NCBI GenBank assembly: GCA_964354865.1 | Contig: CAYHBN010000034.1 | Location: 1 to 15,522, forward strand | DNA length: 15,522 nucleotides | Reading direction: 5' to 3' | Origin: JAHFJU01 sp964354865 | GTDB taxonomy: Bacteria; Patescibacteriota; Gracilibacteria; UBA1369; UM-FILTER-53-11 | Part shown: piece after piece, positions 1-7,925 of the stretch | Layout of the letters: each line of letters opens with the position of its first letter | Numbering within the stretch: the first letter of the stretch is position 1 | The notes under the pieces: model-generated | Database searches by the model: none | The model's input: only the letters and a program-made list of their open reading frames with translations | Told to the model about the DNA's origin: nothing | Made by a program: the position numbers and the translations under genes

Positions 1-1002
1 TTTGATCCAACAGTGCTCGTTGGCAGCGACTTGCATGAGCTTAACGGCGCGAATTACCATAGTGGGTCACAAAATTTATTTGTGCTCGAAAGCTGCGAAT
101 ATAAGAAGGCGTTTACCAACTATAACCCTTCAATTATCCTGCTTAATAACCTTGATCCTGACCACCTCGACTACTTTAAAAACTACGAAAATTACCTGGC
201 TGCGTTTAAAGAATTTTGCGCTCGCCTACCAAAAGATGGGTATATTTTTGCGAATATCGATGATCAAGATGTGCATTCGGTTGTTCAAGACATGCAGAAA
301 AAGGGATTCCCCAGCTATAATACGTTTACATACTCAGCGAAAGAGTATCAGACGAGCGATTTTTATTTAAAAGATTCAGAGATTTATCAAAAAGGAGTCA
401 AAGTAGGGGATTTAAGTCTTTCAATACCCGGAGCCCACAACAGGGCCAATGCTCTTGGAGCTTTTAGCGTGTGTCGGACGCTTGGAATAAAGGCAGATGG
501 CATAATCCGTTCGTTGAATAATTATAAGGGCGCTGCACGTCGTTTTGAGCTAAAGGGTGCTTTCAAAGATGGCTCAAAAAAAATTGAGGTGATCGACGAT
601 TATGGCCATCATCCTGAAGAGTTAAAGGCAACACTTCAGGCAACGCGCGAAAAATATGGCGCTGATGCACATATATGTGTTGTGTTTCAGCCACACCAAT
701 ACTCTAGAACTCGTTTATTGTTTAATGAATTTATAGAAAGTTTACAAGAAGCGAATACCGTTGTTATTCCTAATATTTACGAAGCTCGTGATAGTGACGA
801 AGACAAAAAAGAGGTATCAGCACAAAAACTCGTAGACGCTTTAAATAAGGCAGGGACGCATGCTATTTGCACCGAAGAACTTTCACAATCCTCATTCAAA
901 AAAACGATTGAATTCATACAGGTAAACGCGAAAAACTTCGATGTCATTGTGACCATGGGAGCAGGGGATGTTTGGAAGGTGGCAAAATTGCTTACTCAAT
1001 AA
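1..1002 (+). CDS. murC: UDP-N-acetylmuramate--L-alanine ligase (MurC), 5'-truncated
   Basis: The reading frame is open from base 1, so the true start lies before the window; 333 residues remain and the N-terminal ATP-binding P-loop region is missing. MurC adds L-alanine to UDP-MurNAc in the cytoplasm using ATP, the first step of the peptide stem. Visible Mur ligase signatures are FVLESCEY followed by DPDHLD (central domain), SIPGAHNRANALGA, and the C-terminal-domain blocks DDYGHHPEE, VFQPHQYSRTR and a final GAGD. DDYGHHP plus FQPHxYSRT favours MurC over Mpl or other Mur ligases. ESCEY replaces the more common EADE, and NNLDPDHLDYF replaces TNIDPDHLD. It ends in TAA. No hairpin plus T-tract follows it. 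Confidence is high for the family. Confidence 0.93.
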   Translation, partial: FDPTVLVGSDLHELNGANYHSGSQNLFVLESCEYKKAFTNYNPSIILLNNLDPDHLDYFKNYENYLAAFKEFCARLPKDGYIFANIDDQDVHSVVQDMQKKGFPSYNTFTYSAKEYQTSDFYLKDSEIYQKGVKVGDLSLSIPGAHNRANALGAFSVCRTLGIKADGIIRSLNNYKGAARRFELKGAFKDGSKKIEVIDDYGHHPEELKATLQATREKYGADAHICVVFQPHQYSRTRLLFNEFIESLQEANTVVIPNIYEARDSDEDKKEVSAQKLVDALNKAGTHAICTEELSQSSFKKTIEFIQVNAKNFDVIVTMGAGDVWKVAKLLTQ

Positions 1003-1020
1003 TGTAAAAAAACGGAGGCA

Positions 1021-1052
1021 GTGACATTTATCATATTTTATGTTATTATAAT
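1021..1052 (+). promoter_or_regulatory. Putative promoter of the histidine kinase gene
   Basis: A perfect TATAAT at 1047-1052 has a GTGACA hexamer at 1021-1026 (5/6 to TTGACA) with a long 20-base spacer. The ATG of the kinase starts 9 bases after the -10 hexamer, so the transcript would have almost no leader. The -10 is convincing and the -35 is less so. Confidence 0.5.
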
Positions 1053-1061
1053 ACGCTATTT

Positions 1062-2057
1062 ATGATTAATAATCTTAATGCTCTTTCGTATACGCCGAAT
1101 CCAGAAACTTTGGCGGGGGAAAAATTGGACACGTACGAGCAGGAAATAAAAAAACCATTACTAGATTTATATGCATCTTGTAAAGCTGCTCTTTTTAGGC
1201 TGGCCAATAAAATACTCAATGCAGAACATATCTCCGCGAATACTGATAATGAAACAAGCATTATATTAGAAAAATATCTTCAAAAAATCACAGAGCTAAA
1301 AATCGAAAGTGAAGATCCTAATATTTATAGACTATTTCGGTTTATGACACACAATATGAGTAGTACCTTAACAGGATTGAGTACAATCGTTTCAAATGCC
1401 ATTGAGTGTCGAGATTCAATCGCTTCAATAGAAGAGAGCATTACTTGTGATGAAATTGAATTATATAAAAAATATGAACTTACAGAAAAAGATTTTATAG
1501 AAGGACCCATTTCAGTGAAAGACGTTTTACTCTTTGCAAAGCATGCTGCTTCTGCAAAAAAATATCTTAAAATACATGGTATAACAGAAGATGATTCATT
1601 AGTTGTATTTGGACATGGCGCATTGCTTGCAGAAATAATCAATGAACTAATAAAAAATGCTGAAAATTTTCTTATGGCAGAGAAAAGAACACCATCTGTA
1701 ACACTCAGGGTAAGAAGAATCTCAGGAAACATAGAAATTTCTATCGAAGATAACGGTAGAGGCATGTCGCAAGACATTCAAAAAAGAGTGTTTGAAAAAG
1801 GATTTACCACACGAAAAATGGGAACTGGACAAGGACTCTATATGATTAAAAAGAGCATCGAAGAAACATTCAAGGGAGAAATATCTTTGAGTAGTGAAAT
1901 GGGGAAAGGAACAAAAATAGAAATACTGATACCGGAGTACAAACAAGAAACACAAAATATCGTTGAGTTAACTCAACAACCCGTTAGAATTTTCTCAGGA
2001 GATATTTTTACCGATCTTACAAGCCAGCTCGTAGCCAATACAGATACAAATGAGTAG
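1062..2057 (+). CDS. Soluble sensor histidine kinase (orphan)
   Basis: This 331-residue protein has the full HATPase_c signature of a histidine kinase: N-box NELIKNAENF (E195, N199), G1 box EDNGRG (D230), F box EKGFTTR, G2 box GTGQGL (254-259) and a final GKGT. A probable phospho-accepting histidine is H97 in FMTHNMSSTL, about 100 residues before the ATPase domain as expected for a DHp helix. No signal peptide or membrane segment is visible and the first 85 residues match no sensor domain I recognise, so it probably reads a cytoplasmic signal or a partner protein. No response regulator lies in the window. Codon choice is rich in AGA, ATA and AAA, unlike murC or the ATPase at 3023, hinting at separate ancestry. 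It ends in TAG. Confidence 0.85.
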   Translation: MINNLNALSYTPNPETLAGEKLDTYEQEIKKPLLDLYASCKAALFRLANKILNAEHISANTDNETSIILEKYLQKITELKIESEDPNIYRLFRFMTHNMSSTLTGLSTIVSNAIECRDSIASIEESITCDEIELYKKYELTEKDFIEGPISVKDVLLFAKHAASAKKYLKIHGITEDDSLVVFGHGALLAEIINELIKNAENFLMAEKRTPSVTLRVRRISGNIEISIEDNGRGMSQDIQKRVFEKGFTTRKMGTGQGLYMIKKSIEETFKGEISLSSEMGKGTKIEILIPEYKQETQNIVELTQQPVRIFSGDIFTDLTSQLVANTDTNE

Positions 2058-2093
2058 TTTCCTATTCCTACATCTTCATCGTTGAAAACATAG

Positions 2094-2438
2094 TTATTTT
2101 CTATAGACCTCTTTGCGATGTGCAACTTTTAAAATAACCAAAATAACAAACCGATCCGAAATGGGGTCTTTTTTGAATATCGCACGGTAATCTCCTATCC
2201 TGAACCGATATGTATCAATTTCAACTCCAATAAGTTTTTTCGCTTTCACAAAAGGATTTGGCATCGCCGTATACTCTGATATTTTTTAAACGATTCTCTT
2301 CGCAATCGAAAACTCCAAAGAATCTAAATCTTTAAATGTTTTATTTTGTTACAAAGGCTTAATAACAAGTTCATCATCACTGATATGGACAGTAAAATAA
2401 CTTGATTCACACGAAGCATATTGTCCAGAATAGCGATT
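2094..2438 (-). pseudogene. Decayed RelE/ParE-family toxin (with possible antitoxin tail)
   Basis: This otherwise gene-free stretch of about 420 bases holds a broken minus-strand frame. Read from 2438 down to 2094 it is interrupted by two in-frame TAA codons (2349-2351 and 2286-2288) and has no ATG. The last 63 codons read like the core and C-terminus of a RelE/ParE toxin: FVKAKKLIGVEIDTYRFRIG, then DYRAIF and VAHRKEVYRK, matching the family pattern of a KKL helix, a YRxRxGDYR strand and a final HRxxVY. The piece before the first stop ends YFTVHISDDELVIKPL, which resembles the C-terminal tail of an AbrB/MazE-like antitoxin; that part is less certain. The remnant's upstream end overlaps the promoter of the next plus-strand gene. 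I infer a dead toxin-antitoxin pair. Confidence 0.72.
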
Positions 2439-2450
2439 TTATGTTATAAT
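2421..2450 (+). promoter_or_regulatory. Putative promoter with extended -10
   Basis: TGTTATAAT at 2442-2450 is a perfect extended -10. TTGTCC at 2421-2426 (4/6 to the -35 consensus) lies 18 bases upstream of the hexamer. The ATG at 2480 follows 29 bases after the -10, giving a leader of roughly 20 bases without a Shine-Dalgarno sequence. The site overlaps the 5' end of the toxin remnant on the other strand. Confidence 0.6.
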
Positions 2451-2479
2451 ACTAGTAATACAGATTAATAAAAATAAAT

Positions 2480-2953
2480 ATGCCTATAGAAGCATCACCT
2501 GACGATAGCCACGGAAATCGCATTCTTAATAGATTTGAAAATACAAATATTGATCCAACAACCGCGCGCATGAATAGACTCAATGAACTTCAGTTTGGTT
2601 TAGAAACAAGACCAGAAATTACAGAGATTCCTGAGGAGCTAAAGAAAATTGGTATAAAGCTCTTAGATACAGTAGATGTGAGAGGAAAACACTTTATGCA
2701 GCTATTTTCTGTTATGCAGATACCTATAGGTGGAGGGAAACCATTTTCATTTCCAGACTCTGCCGATCAAAAAATTGTATTTATCGAAAAAACCGGCGAA
2801 GCAACAGGAGGATTAGATAAAATCTATACAATCACACATCAAGATGGATCAACTAGTAGATTATCATATAGCACCGATGGGCCTGCTGGAATCACAATAC
2901 AAACAAATCATGGGGAATTGAGATACTACAGAAATATCAATATGCCTCAATAG
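2480..2953 (+). CDS. Hypothetical protein, 157 aa
   Basis: I do not recognise this protein. It is predicted to be soluble: there is no signal peptide or hydrophobic helix. The N-terminal 45 residues are polar (MPIEASPDDSHGNRIL), and the rest alternates short hydrophobic strands with Gly/Thr-rich turns, suggesting a small beta-rich fold (IVFIEKTGEATGG, IYTITHQDGSTSRLSY, ITIQTNHGELRYY). A well-formed promoter stands directly upstream, and codon use (AGA for Arg, ATA for Ile) matches the histidine kinase rather than the flanking housekeeping-type genes. It ends in TAG, 69 bases before the ATPase start. It could be a late-acquired accessory gene. No function is proposed. The open frame, promoter and codon pattern make it a likely real gene. 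Confidence 0.7.
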   Translation: MPIEASPDDSHGNRILNRFENTNIDPTTARMNRLNELQFGLETRPEITEIPEELKKIGIKLLDTVDVRGKHFMQLFSVMQIPIGGGKPFSFPDSADQKIVFIEKTGEATGGLDKIYTITHQDGSTSRLSYSTDGPAGITIQTNHGELRYYRNINMPQ

Positions 2954-3002
2954 GAATTAAAAGAGATGGAGTCATTCAGAGCGTGCTAAAAAGAGCGAAT
3001 CG

Positions 3003-3011
3003 TGCTATTAT
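3003..3011 (+). promoter_or_regulatory. Putative extended -10 for the VirD4-like gene
   Basis: TGCTATTAT fits an extended -10 (TGN plus TATTAT, 5/6 to consensus). It lies 11 bases before ATG 3023 and would start transcription close to 3018. This position argues against the in-frame GTG at 3002 as the translation start. Confidence 0.4.
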
Positions 3012-3022
3012 TAATCTGTTAT

Positions 3023-5263
3023 ATGGCGCAACGCTACTTACACGTTATTATCCCGCAAGGGCAGAGCGAAAACAAAAAACTTGAGTCAAAGTATCAGGAA
3101 TTGCTCATAAATATGCGCAATACCTTTACGGGCAAGCCAGTTTCTTTGGAGTGGTGGGGCAAAGGTCAATACACGTATTTTTATATTGTTGTAGACGAAA
3201 GCTTACTTGAAACGGTTGAGGGGCTTATTTATGCGACGTATCCAGAGGCAGAGATTCAACAAACCGTGGATTATACGTCATTCTTTTCACCAGAAGCTCA
3301 GGCCATTGCGGGTGCAACCATTAGCCTTCACCATTCAGATATTTACCCTATTCAGACCTATGAGGCCTTTGAAGAAGACAGCACCTCTCGAATCTTTTCA
3401 GTGATTTCAAAGATTGCCAGCGACGACCAGGTTTGGGTTCAAATTATTGCCGAGCCACAAGACGATACTGGTTACTATCACTTCGCGAGAAAGTGGTCTA
3501 TGCGCTTTGCATCACTCCATCATTTTTTCTCGATTAAAGACCGCATGCGCGATGGTGGCCGCCATAAAATAAATGAGGTCAGACATCATAAATCACATGA
3601 AAAAGCCGGAATTAAACCCTTCAAAGTAAGTATTCGCTGCGCTTACATTGCGCCATCTCAAGAAGAAGCTAATCGAAAAATTGAGGCAATTATCAATAGC
3701 TTTTCTCAGTTCAACGACAACGACATAAATAGTTTTCACGGACACAAACTACACATCAGCACGAAAAAATTTGTCGATACCTACCGTGCACGTACGCATG
3801 CTGATACCTTCATTTTAAGCGCTAAAGAGCTCGCAACTATTTATCATTTTCCGAATGCAGATTACGTTCCCTATGTATCACACGTACTTGCTCGAAAGGC
3901 AAATCCGCCACAAGATTTACCAAAAGCCGGAGCAGCCGATGTCTCAAGTTTCGGCATGACGAACCATCACAATAATTTCATACCCTTCGGAATCAAGCGA
4001 AGCGACAGACGTAGACACCTCTATGCGGTAGGCAAATCCGGCTCAGGCAAGAGCAAAATGCTCGAACTTCTTATCATGGAAGATATTCAAAGTGGACAAG
4101 GCGTTGCGGTGCTCGATCCACATGGCGGCTTAGTAGATAACGTCATGCGCTACATTCCAAAGGAACGCATTAAAGATGTCATTTTGTTTAATCCATCGGA
4201 TACTGAATTCCCAATTGCCTTTAATCCGTTAGAAAAAGTTGATGACGCCTATCGCATGCAGATTACGATTGGATTTTTGGATATCTTTAAAAAGCTCTTC
4301 GGCGACAACTGGACTTACCGTCTTGAGCATGTGCTTCGTTATACAACGTTAGCCTTATTAGACAGCCCAAATACCACGGTGCTTTCGATTTTAAAGATGC
4401 TCACCGACAAGAACTACCGTCAAAAAATAGTCTCTCGCATTCAAGATTCAGTTGTAAAAAATTTCTGGGTTTCTGAGTTCGCCGCATGGTCTGAAAAATT
4501 TGATTCCGAGGCCATTACGCCTCTTTTGAATAAAGTAGGACAGTTTGTGGCGACCGACATGATTCGAAATATTATCGGCCAACCAAAGACAAACTTTAGC
4601 ATTCGCGAGGTCATGGACAATCGAAAAATCCTTTTAATGAAGGTATCGAAAGGGCTTCTTGGTGAAGAAAACTCAGGACTGATAGGTTCTATGATTATTA
4701 CCAAGATTTACCAGGCGGCGATGATGCGCGCCGACATGAAAGAAGAAGATCGTGCAGATTTTTATCTATACATAGATGAGTTTCAGAACTTTGCGACCAA
4801 TACATTTGCCGAAATTTTGTCTGAGGCTCGTAAGTACCGCTTGAACTTAACGATTGCGCATCAGTACATGGGCCAGCTGAATGAGACGGTCCGTAAAACG
4901 GTGTTTGGTAACGTCGGCTCAATGGTGAGCTTCCGTGTCGGTGCCGACGATGCAGCAATTCTTGCCAATGAATATAACCCCGTCTTTAAAGAGCGAGATA
5001 TTATTAATTTGGGAGTACGTGAATTTTATACAAAAATGTCGGTGAATGGTGAGCTACGCGAGGCATTCTCGGGCAAGACGCTCGACGTGCCACGAGGAAC
5101 CGAAGAATTTATCGAAGAAATTATTCAACACTCACGCGCGACCTACTGCAAACCAAAAGCCGAGGTTGAGACCATGCTCGAAAAGTGGGACGAAGCAGCC
5201 AGCGAGCCCGATACAAAAGCCCTCGATAGCGTATTTGAGAAGTTCGAAGAGCCGATAATCTAA
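3023..5263 (+). CDS. VirD4/TraG-like type IV secretion DNA-binding ATPase
   Basis: This 746-residue protein has a P-loop ATPase of the VirD4/TraG/HerA group: Walker A GKSGSGKS (from residue 337), the VAVLDPHGGLVD block after it, Walker B YLYIDEF (D585), and the downstream LSEARKYRLNLTIAHQY segment typical of conjugative coupling proteins. The first 300 residues (starting MAQRYLHVIIPQ) are a mixed alpha/beta region of the kind found in CPR type IV secretion ATPases. I see no membrane segment, unlike classic coupling proteins, so it may act as a soluble hexamer or dock on a separate membrane partner. No relaxase, VirB4, VirB6 or pilin gene is nearby. ATG 3023 is preferred over GTG 3002 because the latter falls within the -10-like element. 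Possible roles are DNA uptake or export. It ends in TAA and converges with the next gene. Confidence 0.85.
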   Translation: MAQRYLHVIIPQGQSENKKLESKYQELLINMRNTFTGKPVSLEWWGKGQYTYFYIVVDESLLETVEGLIYATYPEAEIQQTVDYTSFFSPEAQAIAGATISLHHSDIYPIQTYEAFEEDSTSRIFSVISKIASDDQVWVQIIAEPQDDTGYYHFARKWSMRFASLHHFFSIKDRMRDGGRHKINEVRHHKSHEKAGIKPFKVSIRCAYIAPSQEEANRKIEAIINSFSQFNDNDINSFHGHKLHISTKKFVDTYRARTHADTFILSAKELATIYHFPNADYVPYVSHVLARKANPPQDLPKAGAADVSSFGMTNHHNNFIPFGIKRSDRRRHLYAVGKSGSGKSKMLELLIMEDIQSGQGVAVLDPHGGLVDNVMRYIPKERIKDVILFNPSDTEFPIAFNPLEKVDDAYRMQITIGFLDIFKKLFGDNWTYRLEHVLRYTTLALLDSPNTTVLSILKMLTDKNYRQKIVSRIQDSVVKNFWVSEFAAWSEKFDSEAITPLLNKVGQFVATDMIRNIIGQPKTNFSIREVMDNRKILLMKVSKGLLGEENSGLIGSMIITKIYQAAMMRADMKEEDRADFYLYIDEFQNFATNTFAEILSEARKYRLNLTIAHQYMGQLNETVRKTVFGNVGSMVSFRVGADDAAILANEYNPVFKERDIINLGVREFYTKMSVNGELREAFSGKTLDVPRGTEEFIEEIIQHSRATYCKPKAEVETMLEKWDEAASEPDTKALDSVFEKFEEPII

Positions 5264-5284
5264 GACACCAAGAGTTAGCTTGTT

Positions 5285-6088
5285 TTACTCAACTTCTAAT
5301 ACTCTTCGATATGCCTCGAGGTAGTACTCTTGATAGTATGCACCAGTCCCATACGTACTATCAGAATCATGACTATGGCGTCTTTGTACCTCACTACCTC
5401 TCCTTATGCTTGTTTCACAAGCTTTCAATCCAGTATTTTTTTCAAAGAGTCTCATCTCTTCAAGCGAGTTAAAAGGGCGGTAGCCAGAAGGAATGGGAGT
5501 ACCTTTTTCATCTGTGATTATCTTACCCCCAATCATTTTAGTTTTAACAAGTGAGTCTGTTTGAATTGTACTAGCTAAAGGATAGTGATCTCTTTGATAT
5601 CTCGGATCATATCGCGAATTAATTAAGAGAGGATAAGAAGGCTTCATCAGCGACACCCCACCATCTGCAATAAGTGCTTTATCTTCGAGTAGTGCAAACA
5701 GAACTCCACGTTCCTGCATTTCTTCACCAAGACGAAGTAATTTACCACCATTTGCAAAAAGCAGAGCTTCAAGCGATTGCCAGGACATCAATGTTTTCAT
5801 CTCATCGGGCAGTCTATCGTATTGACCTTTATAACGTGCCGCCAATGGGACAAGTCGTTCGAATGTTTTAACATCTTCAAGTGCTGGAGGAACACCATAC
5901 AGTTCCTGTACTCTCTGACTAACATCGCTTTGGATTTGCTCGCGATTATCAAGAAGCCCTCTAGTTCTCAAGCCTAGAGCTATTAAAGGAGTATTTTCAC
6001 GATCGACTCTACGCATAATTCCAGCGGCTGTCGCTTCTCTGCTGGCGTGTAAATTCCGTCTATTGCTGCCCTTATATTCGTTTTCCAT
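5285..6088 (-). CDS. Hypothetical protein, 267 aa
   Basis: I do not recognise a named family. The protein is soluble and highly charged, with an Arg-rich N-terminus (KGSNRRNLHASRE). A compact core at residues about 100-150 (MSWQSLEALLFANGGKLLRL, then GVLFALLEDKALIADGG) looks like a conserved domain with an IADGG turn, followed by GTPIPSGYRPF. The C-terminus is Tyr- and His-rich (RRHSHDSDSTYG, YYQEYYLEAYRR). It is convergent with the VirD4-like gene (21-base gap) and transcribed in the same direction as cysS, which ends 78 bases upstream. A promoter-like pair in that gap suggests it can be expressed alone. It ends in TAA. The long, well-composed open frame makes it a likely real gene; its function is unknown. 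Confidence 0.75.
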   Translation of the reverse strand: MENEYKGSNRRNLHASREATAAGIMRRVDRENTPLIALGLRTRGLLDNREQIQSDVSQRVQELYGVPPALEDVKTFERLVPLAARYKGQYDRLPDEMKTLMSWQSLEALLFANGGKLLRLGEEMQERGVLFALLEDKALIADGGVSLMKPSYPLLINSRYDPRYQRDHYPLASTIQTDSLVKTKMIGGKIITDEKGTPIPSGYRPFNSLEEMRLFEKNTGLKACETSIRRGSEVQRRHSHDSDSTYGTGAYYQEYYLEAYRRVLEVE

Positions 6089-6092
6089 AAAA

Positions 6093-6146
6093 ATAGTAGT
6101 TACTATGCAAGAGAGTGACAGTACTACCTATTACTAACTATGTCAA
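6093..6146 (-). promoter_or_regulatory. Putative promoter region of the 267-aa gene
   Basis: Two overlapping minus-strand options exist. Option one is CTGTCA (6116-6121) and TACTAT (6093-6098) with a 17-base spacer. Its -10 ends only 4 bases before the ATG, so a transcript would be leaderless. Option two is a perfect TTGACA (6141-6146) with a poor TACTGT -10 (6118-6123), also 17 bases apart. Neither is decisive. Confidence 0.35.
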
Positions 6147-6166
6147 TAGACGTAGAAATATCCTTT

Positions 6167-7630
6167 CTATAACTTCTTCTTCCACACCGTCCCCGCTGGA
6201 GTATCTTCAAGGACAATGCCTCTTTCATCGAGCTCCTTACGGATAGAATCTGAGGTAGCGAAGTCGCGATTTTTACGAGCCTCGTTTCGTTTTATGATAA
6301 GGCCATCGATATCCATGTCCACTCGTGTCGACTCCTCATACATAACACCAAGTACTGAATCGATCTTCTTAAAGAGAGACTCTGCCCGGGCACAATTTTC
6401 TTTCGAGAGCGATTTTTCTTTAACTCCTGAATTTACCGCAGTCACTAATTCAAAGACCGAAGCGAGTCCTTTTGAAATTTCTAGGTCATCGTCCATCGCA
6501 GATTCAAAGTCTTGCTGGGTTTTCTTAAGCTGAGCCTCAAAGGGGAATGTCGCATAGGTAGATGCAGAGCCCGCGGTAGTAGGGGCGAGTACAGCGCCTT
6601 TGGCGTATTCATCTAAATTACGTACACAGTCGCGGAGTCTTTCTAAACTGTTTTTTGCCTGCTCCAAAAGCGCATCGCTGAATTCAATCGGCAGGCGGTA
6701 GTGAGTTGAAAGTAAGAAGTAGCGAAGAACCGCAGGGTGCCACTTCGCGAGCATGTCTTTAATCGTAAAAAAATTACCGAGCGACTTGCTCATCTTTTCT
6801 TTATTAATTCGCACATGACCATTGTGCATCCAGTACTGCGCAAACCCGCGGCGCCCCTCAGCATCTAATTGCTCCAACCGCTCATCGCTGATCGCCGCCA
6901 AACTCTGGGCGACTTCATCTTCATGATGAGGGAATATCAAATCAATACCTCCTCCATGAATATCAAAGACATCTCCAAAGATAGACCCACTCATTGCGCT
7001 ACACTCAATATGCCAACCCGGGCGGCCTTTTATGCCACAGGGTCCATTCCAACTCGCTGTTTCTTCACCCACCTTTTGAGCCTTCCATACTGCAAAATCT
7101 AACGGATTTTCTTTCTTTTCATCGACATCAATGCGCGCACCCGAACGAAGCTCATCGATGTTTTGCCCCGATAACTGCCCGTACTTTGGCAAACTATCAA
7201 CTCTAAAATAAACACCATCGTCGGTCGCATACGCATGCCCCATTTTTACCAATCTTTCAATGAGCTCAACCATCTGCGAAATATACTGTGTGCAGCGAGG
7301 CTGTTTTGTCGGTGGCAAAACCCCCAGCGCTCCATAATCCTTCGAATACTCGGGAATAATGCGTTCAGCAAGTTCGTTTTCGGTAATACCTTCTTTCGCA
7401 GCTCGCGCAATGATTTTATCGTCGACGTCGGTAACGTTACTTACAAACTCAACCTCAAAGTTTTTATATAAAAAATAACGACGAATAATATCGAAGGCAA
7501 CCGCTGATCGCGCATGACCAAGATGACCAACATCATAGACCGTCGGACCACACACATACATACTTATTTTACCCTCGTGCAAAGGTTTTAATGCTTCTTT
7601 TGTACGAGTCAGTGAGTTATAGAGCAACAT
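6167..7630 (-). CDS. cysS: Cysteinyl-tRNA synthetase
   Basis: The enzyme charges tRNA-Cys with cysteine using ATP in the cytoplasm. At 487 residues it is close to the usual 460-490. Class I signatures are clear: the HIGH motif appears as HLGH (36-39) in PTVYDVGHLGHAR, and KMSKS is at 279-283. The zinc site of the family is complete: C27 (YVCGPTVYD), C210 (WHIECSAM), H235 and E239 (FPHHEDE). The C-terminal anticodon region ends in basic residues (VWKKKL). The ATG lies 3 bases after the stop of the YggT gene, so the two are almost certainly co-transcribed and possibly translationally coupled. No Shine-Dalgarno sequence precedes it. It ends in TAG. Nothing suggests a divergent or duplicate copy. 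Confidence 0.97.
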   Translation of the reverse strand: MLLYNSLTRTKEALKPLHEGKISMYVCGPTVYDVGHLGHARSAVAFDIIRRYFLYKNFEVEFVSNVTDVDDKIIARAAKEGITENELAERIIPEYSKDYGALGVLPPTKQPRCTQYISQMVELIERLVKMGHAYATDDGVYFRVDSLPKYGQLSGQNIDELRSGARIDVDEKKENPLDFAVWKAQKVGEETASWNGPCGIKGRPGWHIECSAMSGSIFGDVFDIHGGGIDLIFPHHEDEVAQSLAAISDERLEQLDAEGRRGFAQYWMHNGHVRINKEKMSKSLGNFFTIKDMLAKWHPAVLRYFLLSTHYRLPIEFSDALLEQAKNSLERLRDCVRNLDEYAKGAVLAPTTAGSASTYATFPFEAQLKKTQQDFESAMDDDLEISKGLASVFELVTAVNSGVKEKSLSKENCARAESLFKKIDSVLGVMYEESTRVDMDIDGLIIKRNEARKNRDFATSDSIRKELDERGIVLEDTPAGTVWKKKL

Positions 7631-7633
7631 AAA

Positions 7634-7912
7634 TTAACGTCCGATTATTTGAATTAAAATCCCACTTACAAAATCGATCGCAAAGAAAATAATTATCGGT
7701 GAAATGTCGAGAACACCACCAATCGGCGGAATGTAGCGACGTACAAAGGCAAGTGGCGGCTCTGTTATCTCTATTATTAATTCGAAAAATCGCCCCTGCA
7801 CACGTCCCCTCAAGAACGACATAATGACACGAATAAATATCGCGAATGAAAAAAGCCGAGCGGAAACCGAAATGAAAATAATAAGCAGGTGTTTTATATC
7901 TAACATAGGCAC
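7634..7912 (-). CDS. YggT-family integral membrane protein
   Basis: This small protein of about 92 residues has two hydrophobic stretches flanking the family's hallmark loop. The N-terminal helix is LLIIFISVSARLFSFAIFIR, then ITEPPLAFVRRYIPPIGG, the LDISPII motif and a second helix ending at LIQIIGR. YggT proteins are inner-membrane proteins of poorly known role, often found near division or cell-envelope genes. The frame can start at GTG 7912 or at ATG 7906, two codons later; the ATG looks equally likely. The gene begins 13 bases after the surface-protein stop and ends 3 bases before cysS, so it sits in the middle of a three-gene operon. It ends in TAA. Confidence 0.85.
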   Translation of the reverse strand: MPMLDIKHLLIIFISVSARLFSFAIFIRVIMSFLRGRVQGRFFELIIEITEPPLAFVRRYIPPIGGVLDISPIIIFFAIDFVSGILIQIIGR

Positions 7913-7925
7913 CCGCTACTATCAC

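Noticed and set aside
2094..2288. Intact toxin read through TAA stops
   Set aside because: TAA is the normal stop of most genes here, the frame lacks a start codon, and two stops are present, so a remnant is the simpler view.
3002..3022. GTG 3002 as start of the VirD4-like gene
   Set aside because: It would place the start inside a plausible -10 element; the extra residues add no recognisable sequence and ATG 3023 begins a typical N-terminus.
7617..7925. A 102-residue minus-strand frame overlapping yggT
   Set aside because: It is a shifted frame of the YggT gene with no family resemblance; the YggT frame carries the conserved LDISPII motif.
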